In this document: piece after piece, positions 18,560 through 28,734 of the stretch
Position numbering within the stretch: position 1 is the stretch's first letter
Layout: every line of letters begins with the position of its first letter
From: Flammeovirga agarivorans
GTDB taxonomy: Bacteria > Bacteroidota > Bacteroidia > Cytophagales > Flammeovirgaceae
Reading direction: 5' to 3'
Length of the DNA stretch: 64,000 bases
Assembly (NCBI RefSeq): GCF_012641475.1
Contig: NZ_JABAIL010000001.1
Span: forward strand, 124,001 to 188,000
Made by a program: the position numbers and the translations under genes
The notes under the pieces: model-generated
The model's input: only the letters and a program-made list of their open reading frames with translations
Told to the model about the DNA's origin: nothing
Databases searched by the model: none

Positions 18560-21500
18560 ATGAGACTCAAAACAACTCTGTGCCTGCTCCTCTCTTTAAT
18601 CAGCATGACTTTTTCATTAGCACAAGAAAGATTGGTGACAGGTAATGTAACTGACGGTGTAAAGCCACTCCCCGGGGTAACTATTGTAGTTCAAGGAACT
18701 AGAAGAGGTGCCGTTTCTGATATCGAAGGTAATTATAAGATAAAATTACAATCAGAAGACAAGGTTTTAGAATTCAACTTTATCGGGATGAAATCTCAGG
18801 TTGTTGAAATCGGTACAAGATCAAAAATTGATGTTGTACTCGAAGAAGATACTGAAGAATTAGATGAAGTAGTAGTTACAGCCAATGCAATTGAAAGGGA
18901 AAAAAGAACTTTAGGTTATTCTGTAACTTCTGTAAAGGGTGAAGAAGTAGACCGAGTAAAGTCTACAAACTTTCTTAACTCTTTATCAGGTAAAGTTCCT
19001 GGTGTACAAATTTCTCAAGCAAGTTCAAATCCTGGTGGATCTACCAGAATTGTCATTAGAGGTACAAATTCATTGAGTGGAGGTAACCAACCACTTATTG
19101 TCGTGGATGGTATCCCTGTAAGTAATACGAATGTATCTACGGGTAGTGGTATTCAAGGAGCTTTTGATGCAGGTAATGGTGCAGGTGAAATCAACCCCGC
19201 CGATATTGCTTCGGTGACAGTCCTAAAAGGAGCATCAGCTGCGGCACTTTATGGATCAAGAGCTGCGAATGGAGCAATTATAATCACAACTAAAAGAGGT
19301 AAAGAGTCTGCTGGACCTACAGTGAGTATCAACTCAAGTGTAAGAGTAGAAAACCCAAATAGATTGCCATCTTTCCAGAATAAATATGCTCAGGGTTATG
19401 ATGGTAAATACGATAAAAATGCAGAAAATGGATGGGGTCCGATCATAGATGGTCAAGTTGTTCCTATGTACGATTATGAATCTGATATTAATGAACTACC
19501 AGAAAGTGAATGGCCCTTACAAACGCTGACTGCTTATCCATCGAATGTAGAAGATTTTTATGAAACAGGTACTTTATTTATCAACTCTGTTGATGTATCT
19601 AGTGCGACTGAAAGAGGCGATTACCGTTTGGGTTTTACTTCGATGAATCAAAAAGGTATTGTTCCTGGTGCAGGGTTGGATAGATATACTTTCGCTGTAA
19701 ATGCTGGTCAACAACTAAGCAAGGTGATTAAGTCTAGAGTCGGGATGAACTATGTAAGTTCTGAAACGAAAGGTTCTGTCTCTCAGGGTGGTAATTCTCC
19801 AAATGTGTTGACATCAATTATAAATGGTATTCCAAGAACAACTCCATTAGAAAGGTTACAATTAGTTGACGGCGAACAAAATCCAATTGGTCGTTTCTCA
19901 AATTCACCGTATTGGGTAGCAGAGAAAAATGGTAATGATGTAAATGTTAACCGTTTCTTTGGTTTTGGTATGTTGGAAGCACAAGCAACAGATTGGCTAT
20001 CCTTCAGAGCAAGAGTTGGTATGGACTATAGAGCAGACAAGAGGTTTGCGAAATCTGCAAAAGGAACATTAGGTGCAATCAACGGTTCATTTACCAATGA
20101 TGATATGGAAAGAACGGAGTTAACGACTTCGTTAATGGCAACTATTCAGAAAGAGTTTAGCGAGAAATTTAAGTTGACGGCGATTGTTGGACATGAGTAT
20201 AACCAAAGAGTTTTCAAAAGAAATACTCTTCAAGCTTCAGAGTTGTCAGTGTCTGATTTATATACTCCAACAAATGCAAAAAACACAACGAGTACTACCG
20301 ATTTTGTAGAACAGAGATTATTAGGAGCTTATGGTGATATATCACTTACTTATAATAATTACCTAACGCTGAATGTAACGATGCGTAATGATTGGTCATC
20401 AACTTTACCAAAAGACAATCGATCATATTTCTACCCTTCAGCTAGTTTGTCTTTTGTATTCTCAGATGCATTCAATTTACATAATGATGTATTCTCATAT
20501 GGTAAATTAAGATTAAGTGCCGCTCAAGTAGGTAATGATACAAGTCCTTATCAATTGGATTATTATTACTATCCAAGGTCAAGTTATTTTGGTCAGTATG
20601 GTACCACAAACAATTATCCATTTAATGGACAAACAGCTTATTCGGCAACAAATGTGATTCCTCCAGAAAACTTAGTTCCTGAAAGACAGAATTCTTGGGA
20701 GATAGGTACAGAACTAGGATTCTTTAACGGTAGAATTGGTGTAGATTTTACTTACTACCAAATAGAAACAAAGAACCAAATTTTAGCTGTACCTACACCT
20801 GAATCAACAGGTTATACGACGAAAAGAGTCAATGCAGGTGCTGTAGAAAATAAAGGTATTGAATTGTTGCTTTCGTTTATTCCTGTTAAAACAACAGAGT
20901 TTGAGTGGAATTCTCAGATCAACTTTACCAGAAACCAAAATATGGTAACTGAGCTGACTGAGGGATTGGAAAAACTTCAAATTGCATCAGGCTTTAATGG
21001 AGTTTCAGTACAAGCTGTTCCAGGTCAATCACTAGAATTACAAGGGGTAGGTTTTAAAAGAGCACCAACAGGAGAAATCTTGGTGGATCCAAATACAGGC
21101 TTAAGAATGCAAGGAGATGAAGAAACATTTGGAGAGATCCAACCTGACTTCTTACTTGGCTTTCAAAATAGCTTCACTTACAAAGGAGTGACATTAAACT
21201 TCTTGATTGATTGGAATCAAGGAGGTAAAATGATTTCTAGAACAGTAGGAGATTTAAGATACGATGGATTAGCTGAGGAAACGGCACTAAATAGAGAGCA
21301 GACTTTTGTTGATAAAAATGCATATATCTTAAATGGAGATGGATCTGTGACACCAAATAATATTGCAGTCTCACAACAAGATTTCTGGCAAGCATATTCA
21401 ACAAGTGGTGTGGCAGAAGGTTCTGTTTTTGATAAAACTTATGTCAAGCTAAGAGAAGTTAGTTTAGCTTACACATTCCCTAGTACATGGATTCAGAAAA

Positions 21501-21688
21501 GTAATTTTATCAAATCACTATCACTAGGTTTTGAAGCAAGAAACTTATGGTTGATTTATAGTAAGATACCTCATATAGATCCAGAAACTAGTTTGTTTCA
21601 AGCTGCAAGTGATGCTTCTGGTGCTGTTGAAATGGGTAGTTTACCTTCAACAAGAAGCTTTGGTGGTAATATTAAAATCGTATTTTAA
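18560..21688 (+). CDS. SusC/RagA family TonB-dependent outer-membrane transporter
   Basis: This 1042-residue protein has a signal peptide (about residues 1-21). A carboxypeptidase-D-like domain follows (about 25-97, VTGNVTDGVKPLPGVTIVVQGTR). Next is a plug domain (about 105-240) with the SusC signatures GKVPGVQIS, RIVIRGTNSLSGGNQPLIVVDGIP and ADIASVTVLKGASAAALYGSRAANGAI. A 22-strand barrel ends in FGGNIKIVF. With its SusD partner it imports large nutrients using TonB energy. It opens a four-gene operon with the next start 2 bases after its stop. The protease in the operon suggests peptides as the ligand, as for RagAB, rather than glycans. Confidence 0.93.
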   Translation: MRLKTTLCLLLSLISMTFSLAQERLVTGNVTDGVKPLPGVTIVVQGTRRGAVSDIEGNYKIKLQSEDKVLEFNFIGMKSQVVEIGTRSKIDVVLEEDTEELDEVVVTANAIEREKRTLGYSVTSVKGEEVDRVKSTNFLNSLSGKVPGVQISQASSNPGGSTRIVIRGTNSLSGGNQPLIVVDGIPVSNTNVSTGSGIQGAFDAGNGAGEINPADIASVTVLKGASAAALYGSRAANGAIIITTKRGKESAGPTVSINSSVRVENPNRLPSFQNKYAQGYDGKYDKNAENGWGPIIDGQVVPMYDYESDINELPESEWPLQTLTAYPSNVEDFYETGTLFINSVDVSSATERGDYRLGFTSMNQKGIVPGAGLDRYTFAVNAGQQLSKVIKSRVGMNYVSSETKGSVSQGGNSPNVLTSIINGIPRTTPLERLQLVDGEQNPIGRFSNSPYWVAEKNGNDVNVNRFFGFGMLEAQATDWLSFRARVGMDYRADKRFAKSAKGTLGAINGSFTNDDMERTELTTSLMATIQKEFSEKFKLTAIVGHEYNQRVFKRNTLQASELSVSDLYTPTNAKNTTSTTDFVEQRLLGAYGDISLTYNNYLTLNVTMRNDWSSTLPKDNRSYFYPSASLSFVFSDAFNLHNDVFSYGKLRLSAAQVGNDTSPYQLDYYYYPRSSYFGQYGTTNNYPFNGQTAYSATNVIPPENLVPERQNSWEIGTELGFFNGRIGVDFTYYQIETKNQILAVPTPESTGYTTKRVNAGAVENKGIELLLSFIPVKTTEFEWNSQINFTRNQNMVTELTEGLEKLQIASGFNGVSVQAVPGQSLELQGVGFKRAPTGEILVDPNTGLRMQGDEETFGEIQPDFLLGFQNSFTYKGVTLNFLIDWNQGGKMISRTVGDLRYDGLAEETALNREQTFVDKNAYILNGDGSVTPNNIAVSQQDFWQAYSTSGVAEGSVFDKTYVKLREVSLAYTFPSTWIQKSNFIKSLSLGFEARNLWLIYSKIPHIDPETSLFQAASDASGAVEMGSLPSTRSFGGNIKIVF

Positions 21689-21690
21689 TC

Positions 21691-23181
21691 ATGAAAAAGA
21701 TCAACTCAATATATAAAATCACTCCTATTTTATTTTCATTGTTGTTCACAGTGATTATAGGATGCGATAATATTCTCGATATAAATAAAGACCCATTTGC
21801 TGCAGGTGATGATCAGGTGGCAGAACAGCCAGGGTTATTAATGACAACAGTCATGACAAGTGTTTCTTCAGATAAAGTAATGGAGACGAACTTGTTCAAT
21901 AGATGGGCACAGCATTATGTTGGAGCAGGTGCTAGTGTTTTCTCAACGGCAGATAATTATTCTGTACCAACGTTTCCTCAAACCAATACTTGGTCTACTT
22001 TTTATGTTTCAGTGCTAAAAAATGCCAGTAGAGGTGAAGCTTTAGCTTCTGAAATTGGTGAAGTGAATACTGCTGCTCAATTCAAAATTATGCAGGCATT
22101 TGCTTTCTATCATCTAACGTTAATGTTTGAAGATGTTCCATTTGATGAGGCATTAAATACAAATATTTTATTCCCTGAAAGTAATGACCAAGCGAATGTC
22201 TTAAAAGGTATTGTAAATCTATTAGATCAAGCAATGAATGATATAGATGTATCAAATCCTGAAAAGATTAGCGATGAGGATTTATTATTTAAAGGCGATT
22301 TAGATAAATGGTTGATGTTTGCCAATTCTATTAAGATTAAAACTTTAATGGTAATTGCTGGGCAAGATGCTTCGTATGCAAGTTCAAGACTTGAGACGGC
22401 TTTTTCACAATCACATGTTGAAGCAATAGAAGATGAAGTGAAATTAGATTACTATGAAGACCTAACCAATGCGAACCAGTTTTATAAGCTGCATTATCAG
22501 TTTGCAGGAGGTCAAAGTTTATTCTTCTATGCTTCTAATCCATTTATTGATTTACTGAGAGGAACGAATGATCCTAGAATTGATATTTTTTATGATCGAC
22601 CTGATGGAACATCAGATCAGGTTCCTCATAGAGGTGTGGACCCTGGAGCAAGATCTGCCTTTACTTCTACTTCAGTATTAAGTTTACATTATATATCAGC
22701 AACTTCTCCTGATTATTGGATTACTGCTGCTGAACTAAAATTATTAAGGGCAGAAGCTATTTTACAAGGTTGGCTTACTGGTACAACTGAGGATGCTAAT
22801 GGTTATTACAGAGAAGGAATCGTTTTGAATATGGTTCATTTAAATACCATGGCTACGGTTCAAACATCAGGAAGAGGTATCACGGGAGCAGAGTATGAAA
22901 ACTATGACAGTTCTTTACCAAACCTTCAGGAATTGGCTCCAGCTAATGCTTTAAAAGCAGTTTATCAACAAGGATATATTGAAACATTCAATAGAGGTAT
23001 TGATTCTTGGACATATGTTCGTCGAACAAATTATCCTGAAGATATGCCATTACCTGAGGATGCAGCCATTTCGAATCATATTACTCGTTTACCATATTCT
23101 CCTAGTGAAGTAAGTGCTAATCCTAATAGCCCAAGTCAGAAAGCTTTGGATACTCCTATGTGGTTTATGACATCTAACTAA
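21691..23181 (+). CDS. SusD/RagB family nutrient-binding surface lipoprotein
   Basis: This 496-residue lipoprotein has its signal ending at Cys25 (VIIGC) followed by DNILDINKDP, a start typical of the SusD-like family. The helical TPR-like core can be recognised (LKNASRGEALASE, AFAFYHLTLMFEDVPFDEALN, AAELKLLRAEAILQGW), as can the C-terminal RRTNYPEDMPLP and the conserved final region with substrate-contacting aromatics. It forms the lid over the SusC-like barrel. The acidic residues just after the lipid-bearing Cys are in keeping with surface export. It lies between the transporter and a second surface lipoprotein. Confidence 0.9.
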   Translation: MKKINSIYKITPILFSLLFTVIIGCDNILDINKDPFAAGDDQVAEQPGLLMTTVMTSVSSDKVMETNLFNRWAQHYVGAGASVFSTADNYSVPTFPQTNTWSTFYVSVLKNASRGEALASEIGEVNTAAQFKIMQAFAFYHLTLMFEDVPFDEALNTNILFPESNDQANVLKGIVNLLDQAMNDIDVSNPEKISDEDLLFKGDLDKWLMFANSIKIKTLMVIAGQDASYASSRLETAFSQSHVEAIEDEVKLDYYEDLTNANQFYKLHYQFAGGQSLFFYASNPFIDLLRGTNDPRIDIFYDRPDGTSDQVPHRGVDPGARSAFTSTSVLSLHYISATSPDYWITAAELKLLRAEAILQGWLTGTTEDANGYYREGIVLNMVHLNTMATVQTSGRGITGAEYENYDSSLPNLQELAPANALKAVYQQGYIETFNRGIDSWTYVRRTNYPEDMPLPEDAAISNHITRLPYSPSEVSANPNSPSQKALDTPMWFMTSN

Positions 23182-23189
23182 CAGAACCT

Positions 23190-24101
23190 ATGAAAAAAAT
23201 AATTAAAATAGGCATCACTTGTTTGAGTATATCACTCTTTGGATGTGAGCCATATGATACTTATAAAGATGAACTTTCTGTTGAGTTTAATGGATCGGCA
23301 GTTGCTTTTTCAACAGCAACGACATCACCGGACTCTGTAAAAGAAAACTCAGTACCAATAAGTTTAACCGTTGAAATGCCTTATGCAATTCAAACGTCAA
23401 GAGGCGTTCAAGTAAACTATGAGTTTGGCGGAGATGCAACTTTTGGGACAGACTTTACGGCAAAAGCTATAGAAAGTAATAATCCCAATTCGCAAGATGT
23501 CGTAGAAAAGTTCGCTGATGCAAGTGGAGGCTCTTTTATCATTAAAAATAAGGAAAAGTCCGAAGATGCTGATGGAGAACAAAGCTATACGAATGTGAAG
23601 AATACAGCGACTATTGAGGTATCACCTTTAGTAGTTTATGGTGTAGATAAAACCGGAGGAAAGGTACTTGATGTGATTTTAACATCAGCTACAAACCTGG
23701 ATGATAATTCTGATGTAACTGTTGGACAAGGTGGCATTAAAGGAATCTATAATATGGTGTTAGAAGATATTCATTGTCCTACTAGTTTGGATGGTACTTA
23801 TTCAGCAACAATCGAAACAGAAGAAGGATTAGAAGCTGCTCCAGATGTTATAATTACAACGGTTGATTCATTAGCAAACCCTGATAATATTTGGGGACTT
23901 TATGATATTTCTAATATCGCTGGTGATATTCAAGATATTCCTTTTCAAATCATAGATCAGTGTGGAGAATTTTTGGGTCCTTCAGATAGTTATATCACTA
24001 TTTCAGGAGATACAAATGAGGCTGGTCGAATTGAATTGGATGTGATGTTCTCTGATGGAACAACTACAAGACAATGGATCCTTTATCTTACTAAACAATA
24101 A
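23190..24101 (+). CDS. Calx-beta-like surface lipoprotein of the Sus-like operon
   Basis: This 303-residue lipoprotein has its signal ending at Cys19 (LFGC). Residues about 30-160 look like a Calx-beta-type repeat (VKENSVPISLTVEMP, VNYEFGGDATFGTDF, then a TATIEVSPLVVYGVDKTGGKVLDVILTSA strand set shown here in part by its positions). A second beta-rich domain follows, with two cysteines (CPTSL and DQCGEF) that might pair. No enzymatic motif is seen. Its position corresponds to SusE/SusF-like accessory binding proteins. It probably binds ligand at the surface. Start spacing is 8 bases after the susD-like stop. Confidence 0.7.
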   Translation: MKKIIKIGITCLSISLFGCEPYDTYKDELSVEFNGSAVAFSTATTSPDSVKENSVPISLTVEMPYAIQTSRGVQVNYEFGGDATFGTDFTAKAIESNNPNSQDVVEKFADASGGSFIIKNKEKSEDADGEQSYTNVKNTATIEVSPLVVYGVDKTGGKVLDVILTSATNLDDNSDVTVGQGGIKGIYNMVLEDIHCPTSLDGTYSATIETEEGLEAAPDVIITTVDSLANPDNIWGLYDISNIAGDIQDIPFQIIDQCGEFLGPSDSYITISGDTNEAGRIELDVMFSDGTTTRQWILYLTKQ

Positions 24102-24106
24102 GACAC

Positions 24107-27100
24107 ATGAAGAAATTAGTATTATCAATATTATTTGTGGGAAGTCTTTTAGTAGGCAGTAAGGGATATTCCCAAGGTGTACAGCAGATTACAAATCCGA
24201 CACCTCAATTTATAAGTCCAAATATATCAAGTGCTCCAAATAAACTCTTTGTTCGTTTAAAGGACTACCGAGATGTTGATATGGCTTATATGGAACAGGG
24301 ACAAGATCAATTTGTAAACTCTGATAAACGTTTCCTTTATAGAGCTTTAACGGATGCAAGAATTGCTTCAGTTATAGAGCCTATGAGTGTCTTGAAAAAA
24401 AGAAAATCTGATGTATTACAGATTACGCTACATAATGATAATGACTTGGACCGTTACATGAGTGATTTAGCTCAGGATCCAAACGTTCTTTATGTAGAAC
24501 GAGTACCATTACCACAATCTTTCTCTACACCAAATGATCCTCTTGCAGGAGATCAATACCATTTGGAGTTAGTGGGAGCAATAGAAGCATGGTCAAAATC
24601 TACAGAAAATGCGAATACTCCTAAGAACGATATTGTAATTGCGATTATCGATGACGGGGTATTGATTACACACGAAGATCTAAAAGACAATATGTTCATC
24701 AATGAAACAGAGTTAAATGGAACTCCTGGTATTGATGATGATAATAATGGGTATGTAGATGATATCTATGGTTGGGATGCTTCAGGCGATGAGTATTATA
24801 ACGGAGATCCCGATCCTAATCCTCCATCAAGTGAAGCGACAAGGTTTAACTTCTCTCATGGAACACACTGTGCTGGTATTGCAGCCGCAAGAACTGATAA
24901 CAGTAAAGGTGTAGCTTCAGTATCAGATAATAGAGTGAAAATATTGGCAGTGAAGGCAACAGCCGATGATACGCCAAATGCTAGAGCTATTACACACTCT
25001 ACAGAAGCTTTAATGTATGCGATTGAGATGAAAGCAAATGTTGTTAGTATGTCATACGGTGGATATGGTTATTCGGCAACTGTTGCAAGATTAATTCGAG
25101 AAGCAACTGAAGATTACGGTATGTTTTTCGTAGCAGCGGCAGGTAATGATAACGTTAACCTTGCTAGTTATCCTGCAGGATATGATAATGTAATGGCTGT
25201 AGCTAATACAACGAGTAATGATGTGAAATCACCTTCTTCTCAATATGGACCTTGGATTGATATTTCGGCTCCTGGTACAGATATTATTAGTACAGTTGCA
25301 GCAGATGATGGTAATACCAATGGAGATTATGCTCCTTACACAGGTACATCAATGTCATGTCCAATGGTAGCAGGTGCTGCGGCATTTTTGTTAACCCAAG
25401 ATTCAACAATTTCACCTTTACAAATGAGGGCATTGTTAATGGGGACAGCTACAGACATCAACCCCAGAAACCCTAATTATCAAAATGCATTAGGTGCAGG
25501 TCGAATAAACATGAGTGCGGCGATGGATGCATTACTTTCAGATCGTCCAATTGCTGCGTTTGATATCTTATCTGATAATGGTATTGTCAATCAAGATATT
25601 CAATTAGTGAACTTATCGTTTGCGGATGGTGCTACCTATGAATGGAATTTTGGAGATAGTGAAACAAGTACCTCATCAGCAGATACAATATCACATGCTT
25701 ATGATTCTATTCCGACTTTAGGTACTTATTTGATCACTTTAAAAGTGACAGATGCTTCAGGAAGAAGTAATACATATAGAAGAGGAATTACTATGATTGC
25801 AGGCCCACCTGAAGGACCTGAAGAATCAGTGCCTTTCTCTACCGACTTTTTGTCGGATACGGGAGGATTCGTTACGGAAACAGAATATCTAGATGGAGGT
25901 ACTGGTGATGACGTATGGGAATGGGCAAGAGCAAGAGGAGATAACTTGAATAGTGGAGATTCTACTGTTTGGGTAACAGCTGCCTCAGGCGGTGTACCTT
26001 TAAGATCATATTCAGCAATTTTATATACACCAATATTTGATTTTAGTGAGGAGGAAAAAGAATATAAAATATCTTTTACAAAAAGTATGGAAACGACATA
26101 CTGTAATGCCCCTGCTGCTTGTCAAATGCAATATACTACTGATAATGGAGGAACTTGGAGGTTACTGGGTGAGCCAAATGATGGTTTAGGGTATGGTTGG
26201 TATAATAAATCACCAGACGATGCCTGTGCGATACACCCTATTATTTTCGAAAACCAAACCGGTTGGTTAGGAAATTATGAAAATGATTCTACCGCTTATA
26301 ATGTATCGTTCTTAGCAGGCAATGATAAAGTCCGTTTCAGATTTGTCTACAGACATGAATCAGCCTTTCAAATAGAAGATACAGATGATGGTTTTATGAT
26401 TAGAGATTTTATTGTCACTAAAGAAGAACCAACAGCAGACTTCAACATTACTGCAGATGTTGAATATATCAAAAGACCTATACAATTTGTTTATAACTCA
26501 GGTGGAGCAATAGATTATTTGTGGGATTTTGGTGATGGAAATACATCTACAGAGCCAAGTCCAACACATACTTATGAGACTACAGGTGAGTATGAAGTAG
26601 AATTATATATAAACAACGATCCTAGCAGGAACCACAAAGACACTATTCCAATCTTAGGGGTAAAAAGTGTACCATTTGATTTAGCAGATGGTGGAGATCT
26701 TGAAGGTGATGACTTACTATTTTATTCACTTAACCTTGCTGGAACAGACTTGGAATTAGGTTCATCTAGTATCGAAGGTAAAAACGGAACTCTAAGTGGT
26801 GATAATGCTTATGTATTGGGTAAAGATACCGCGGGATATCAAGTACCAACAGGATTCTATTTATATACATCAGTATTTGATTTACCTGATGGAGATGATG
26901 ATACACAACGCTTTTCTTTTGCTTTAAAGCAAGATGTAAAAGAACAAGTAGATGGCATGTTTGTAGAATTTAGTAATGACTATGGTAGATCATGGAGATT
27001 ATTAGGTTCTTATGTTGATCCATCATGGAACAATGAATTGTCTTCTGAATATTATTGGAGTGGTGAAAATATTCCTATTATGACTGGTACAACAGACAAT

Positions 27101-27772
27101 GAATGGGAAACAAAATATATCCCTTTGGCAGGGTTTGAAGGGGAGAAAGTAGCCTTTAGATTATTCTTTGTAGCAGCAAGCCAAGATTCTTCTGGAGGTA
27201 TTGGATTGGCTATGGATAACTTCAGAGTAGTAGATTATGAACCTCAAGTTACTTCATTGAACTATACTATAGATAAAACTATTGTAGGCTTAAATTCAGA
27301 GGTAACCTTTACAAGTAGATCAGATGTTGATAGTGCATTGGTAGGATGGTATTTTGGAGAACCTGAAGACGCCACACCTTCTGTCGTTTATGGGGAAGGA
27401 CCTCATGAGGTGACATATCAGACTGAAGGACTTAAAGACTTATTAATGTTTGTTGTTGGGTCAGACCAGCAGGCTTCCTATCAAGGAGTGGTAAGAGTAA
27501 ATGCTAGTGTATCTTCAACAGTCGAAGAAGACTTAAAAGAAATGGCTCCGGTAGTTTATCCGAATCCAAACTTAGGGAATGAGCTCTTTATTTTATCTGA
27601 AAAAGGGATAAGCTCTGTTGATATCTTAAAAACTTCAGGTCAACAAATTTCTTCTCCTCCACATTGGGATGGAAATAAAGTTGACATCACAAACCTTTCT
27701 AAAGGTTTATATATCATAAGGATTGAACAACAAGATGGAAGTATCTATCATAAAAAGCTGATAAAAGAATAA
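24107..27772 (+). CDS. Secreted subtilisin-like S8 protease with PKD domains and T9SS sorting tail
   Basis: This 1221-residue protein starts with a signal peptide (about residues 1-22) and a propeptide-like region (about 45-135). The S8 catalytic domain has the full triad: Asp182 in IIDDGV, His251 in SHGTHCAG and Ser415 in GTSMSCP. PKD domains follow at about 485-555 and 780-840 (YLWDFGDGNTSTEP), with a further beta region near 1085-1150. The C-terminus is a type A T9SS sorting domain (PVVYPNPN, then SVDILKTSGQ, LSKGLYIIRIEQ and a basic KKLIKE end). The enzyme would be exported by the T9SS and displayed or released, making peptides for the SusCD-like importer encoded in the same operon. Confidence 0.93.
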   Translation: MKKLVLSILFVGSLLVGSKGYSQGVQQITNPTPQFISPNISSAPNKLFVRLKDYRDVDMAYMEQGQDQFVNSDKRFLYRALTDARIASVIEPMSVLKKRKSDVLQITLHNDNDLDRYMSDLAQDPNVLYVERVPLPQSFSTPNDPLAGDQYHLELVGAIEAWSKSTENANTPKNDIVIAIIDDGVLITHEDLKDNMFINETELNGTPGIDDDNNGYVDDIYGWDASGDEYYNGDPDPNPPSSEATRFNFSHGTHCAGIAAARTDNSKGVASVSDNRVKILAVKATADDTPNARAITHSTEALMYAIEMKANVVSMSYGGYGYSATVARLIREATEDYGMFFVAAAGNDNVNLASYPAGYDNVMAVANTTSNDVKSPSSQYGPWIDISAPGTDIISTVAADDGNTNGDYAPYTGTSMSCPMVAGAAAFLLTQDSTISPLQMRALLMGTATDINPRNPNYQNALGAGRINMSAAMDALLSDRPIAAFDILSDNGIVNQDIQLVNLSFADGATYEWNFGDSETSTSSADTISHAYDSIPTLGTYLITLKVTDASGRSNTYRRGITMIAGPPEGPEESVPFSTDFLSDTGGFVTETEYLDGGTGDDVWEWARARGDNLNSGDSTVWVTAASGGVPLRSYSAILYTPIFDFSEEEKEYKISFTKSMETTYCNAPAACQMQYTTDNGGTWRLLGEPNDGLGYGWYNKSPDDACAIHPIIFENQTGWLGNYENDSTAYNVSFLAGNDKVRFRFVYRHESAFQIEDTDDGFMIRDFIVTKEEPTADFNITADVEYIKRPIQFVYNSGGAIDYLWDFGDGNTSTEPSPTHTYETTGEYEVELYINNDPSRNHKDTIPILGVKSVPFDLADGGDLEGDDLLFYSLNLAGTDLELGSSSIEGKNGTLSGDNAYVLGKDTAGYQVPTGFYLYTSVFDLPDGDDDTQRFSFALKQDVKEQVDGMFVEFSNDYGRSWRLLGSYVDPSWNNELSSEYYWSGENIPIMTGTTDNEWETKYIPLAGFEGEKVAFRLFFVAASQDSSGGIGLAMDNFRVVDYEPQVTSLNYTIDKTIVGLNSEVTFTSRSDVDSALVGWYFGEPEDATPSVVYGEGPHEVTYQTEGLKDLLMFVVGSDQQASYQGVVRVNASVSSTVEEDLKEMAPVVYPNPNLGNELFILSEKGISSVDILKTSGQQISSPPHWDGNKVDITNLSKGLYIIRIEQQDGSIYHKKLIKE

Positions 27773-27783
27773 TTACTATAACG

Positions 27784-27815
27784 AAAGGAACAGGTTTACA
27801 TCTGTTCCTTTTTTT
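27784..27815 (+). terminator. Terminator of the Sus-like protease operon
   Basis: A 10-bp perfect stem (AAAGGAACAG at 27784-27793, CTGTTCCTTT at 27802-27811) ends in a T-run that touches the stop codon of the convergent AraC gene. Confidence 0.85.
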
Positions 27816-28626
27816 AGCTTGTCCTAAAATTAGAAGGCGTCATTTCAGTCTTTCTTTTAAAGTATCTGATGAAATGAGATGAATCCTTAAAATTCAGATC
27901 AAAGGCAATTTCACTAACAGTTTGGTTCGTATATAGAAGCATTCTTTTTGCTTCCTTAATAATGTATTCACCGATAAATTTTGATGCAGATACTCCAATA
28001 GCAGTTTTACAGATTGCATTTAGATTTTGTGGAGTGGTATGTAATAAATCTGCATAATGGTTTACGCTGTTGATGATCTGTTCAGAGCTTTCTAACAGAT
28101 CTTTTAGCTGTATAAAAGACTCTGAATATTGGTGCGTATTGCCAGTAGAAGGAGTTGTGTCATGAAGGAACTTAGCAAATAATGCTTTTAACAACCCTTC
28201 GATGACTGTCTGTTGAGTATCATATCTATCTTTTAAATTATCAACAAGAAGCTGAAAAATAGTATTTACTTGATCGATATCTTTGAGATAAACACATGGG
28301 TGATGACTCATTTCTCCAATAAGTTGTATTAGCTGCTGGTCAGTACTGTTTTCAAGAAATGATTTTTTCATTATGATAACAAAACCTTTTGGTTCTGAAA
28401 GGATATCCCAATGGTGCATCTGTTCTTTTTGAATAAAGAACAAAGTAGGTTGATTAATTTCGAAGGTGTCATAATCTATTGTGTGGCTACCAGAACCTTC
28501 GTAGAGATAAACAATCTCAACATATTTGTTGTGCTTGTGTGGGTTGGTTTTTCTGATGTTTGCTCTGAATGCTTCTATTTTTATATCCTTAGCATTTTCT
28601 ATTTTGTCCTTGGTGGTAATTTCCAT
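27814..28626 (-). CDS. AraC family transcriptional regulator
   Basis: This 270-residue protein has an N-terminal cupin-like sensor domain (NKYVEIVYLYEGSGSHTID, then FFIQKEQMHHWDI) and a C-terminal double helix-turn-helix (about residues 175-268, with VSEIAFDLNFKDSSHFIRYFKRKT and TPSNFR). It should bind DNA in response to a small ligand. It converges with the protease operon and stands alone between two terminators. It might control that operon, but nothing in the sequence proves it. Confidence 0.9.
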   Translation of the reverse strand: MEITTKDKIENAKDIKIEAFRANIRKTNPHKHNKYVEIVYLYEGSGSHTIDYDTFEINQPTLFFIQKEQMHHWDILSEPKGFVIIMKKSFLENSTDQQLIQLIGEMSHHPCVYLKDIDQVNTIFQLLVDNLKDRYDTQQTVIEGLLKALFAKFLHDTTPSTGNTHQYSESFIQLKDLLESSEQIINSVNHYADLLHTTPQNLNAICKTAIGVSASKFIGEYIIKEAKRMLLYTNQTVSEIAFDLNFKDSSHFIRYFKRKTEMTPSNFRTS

Positions 28627-28661
28627 TGATAGTTATTTTTAGTAAAGTGTAGTACGCAATA

Positions 28662-28704
28662 CAAAAATGCGAGAATAATCCATTAAATGAATTATTCTCG
28701 CATT
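28662..28704 (-). terminator. Terminator after the penicillin-binding protein gene
   Basis: A 14-bp perfect stem (AATGCGAGAATAAT at 28666-28679, ATTATTCTCGCATT at 28691-28704) has A residues on its left, which read as a T-run on the minus strand. Confidence 0.75.
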
Positions 28705-28734
28705 ATTTATAAATTGTTATGATTATATGCCATT

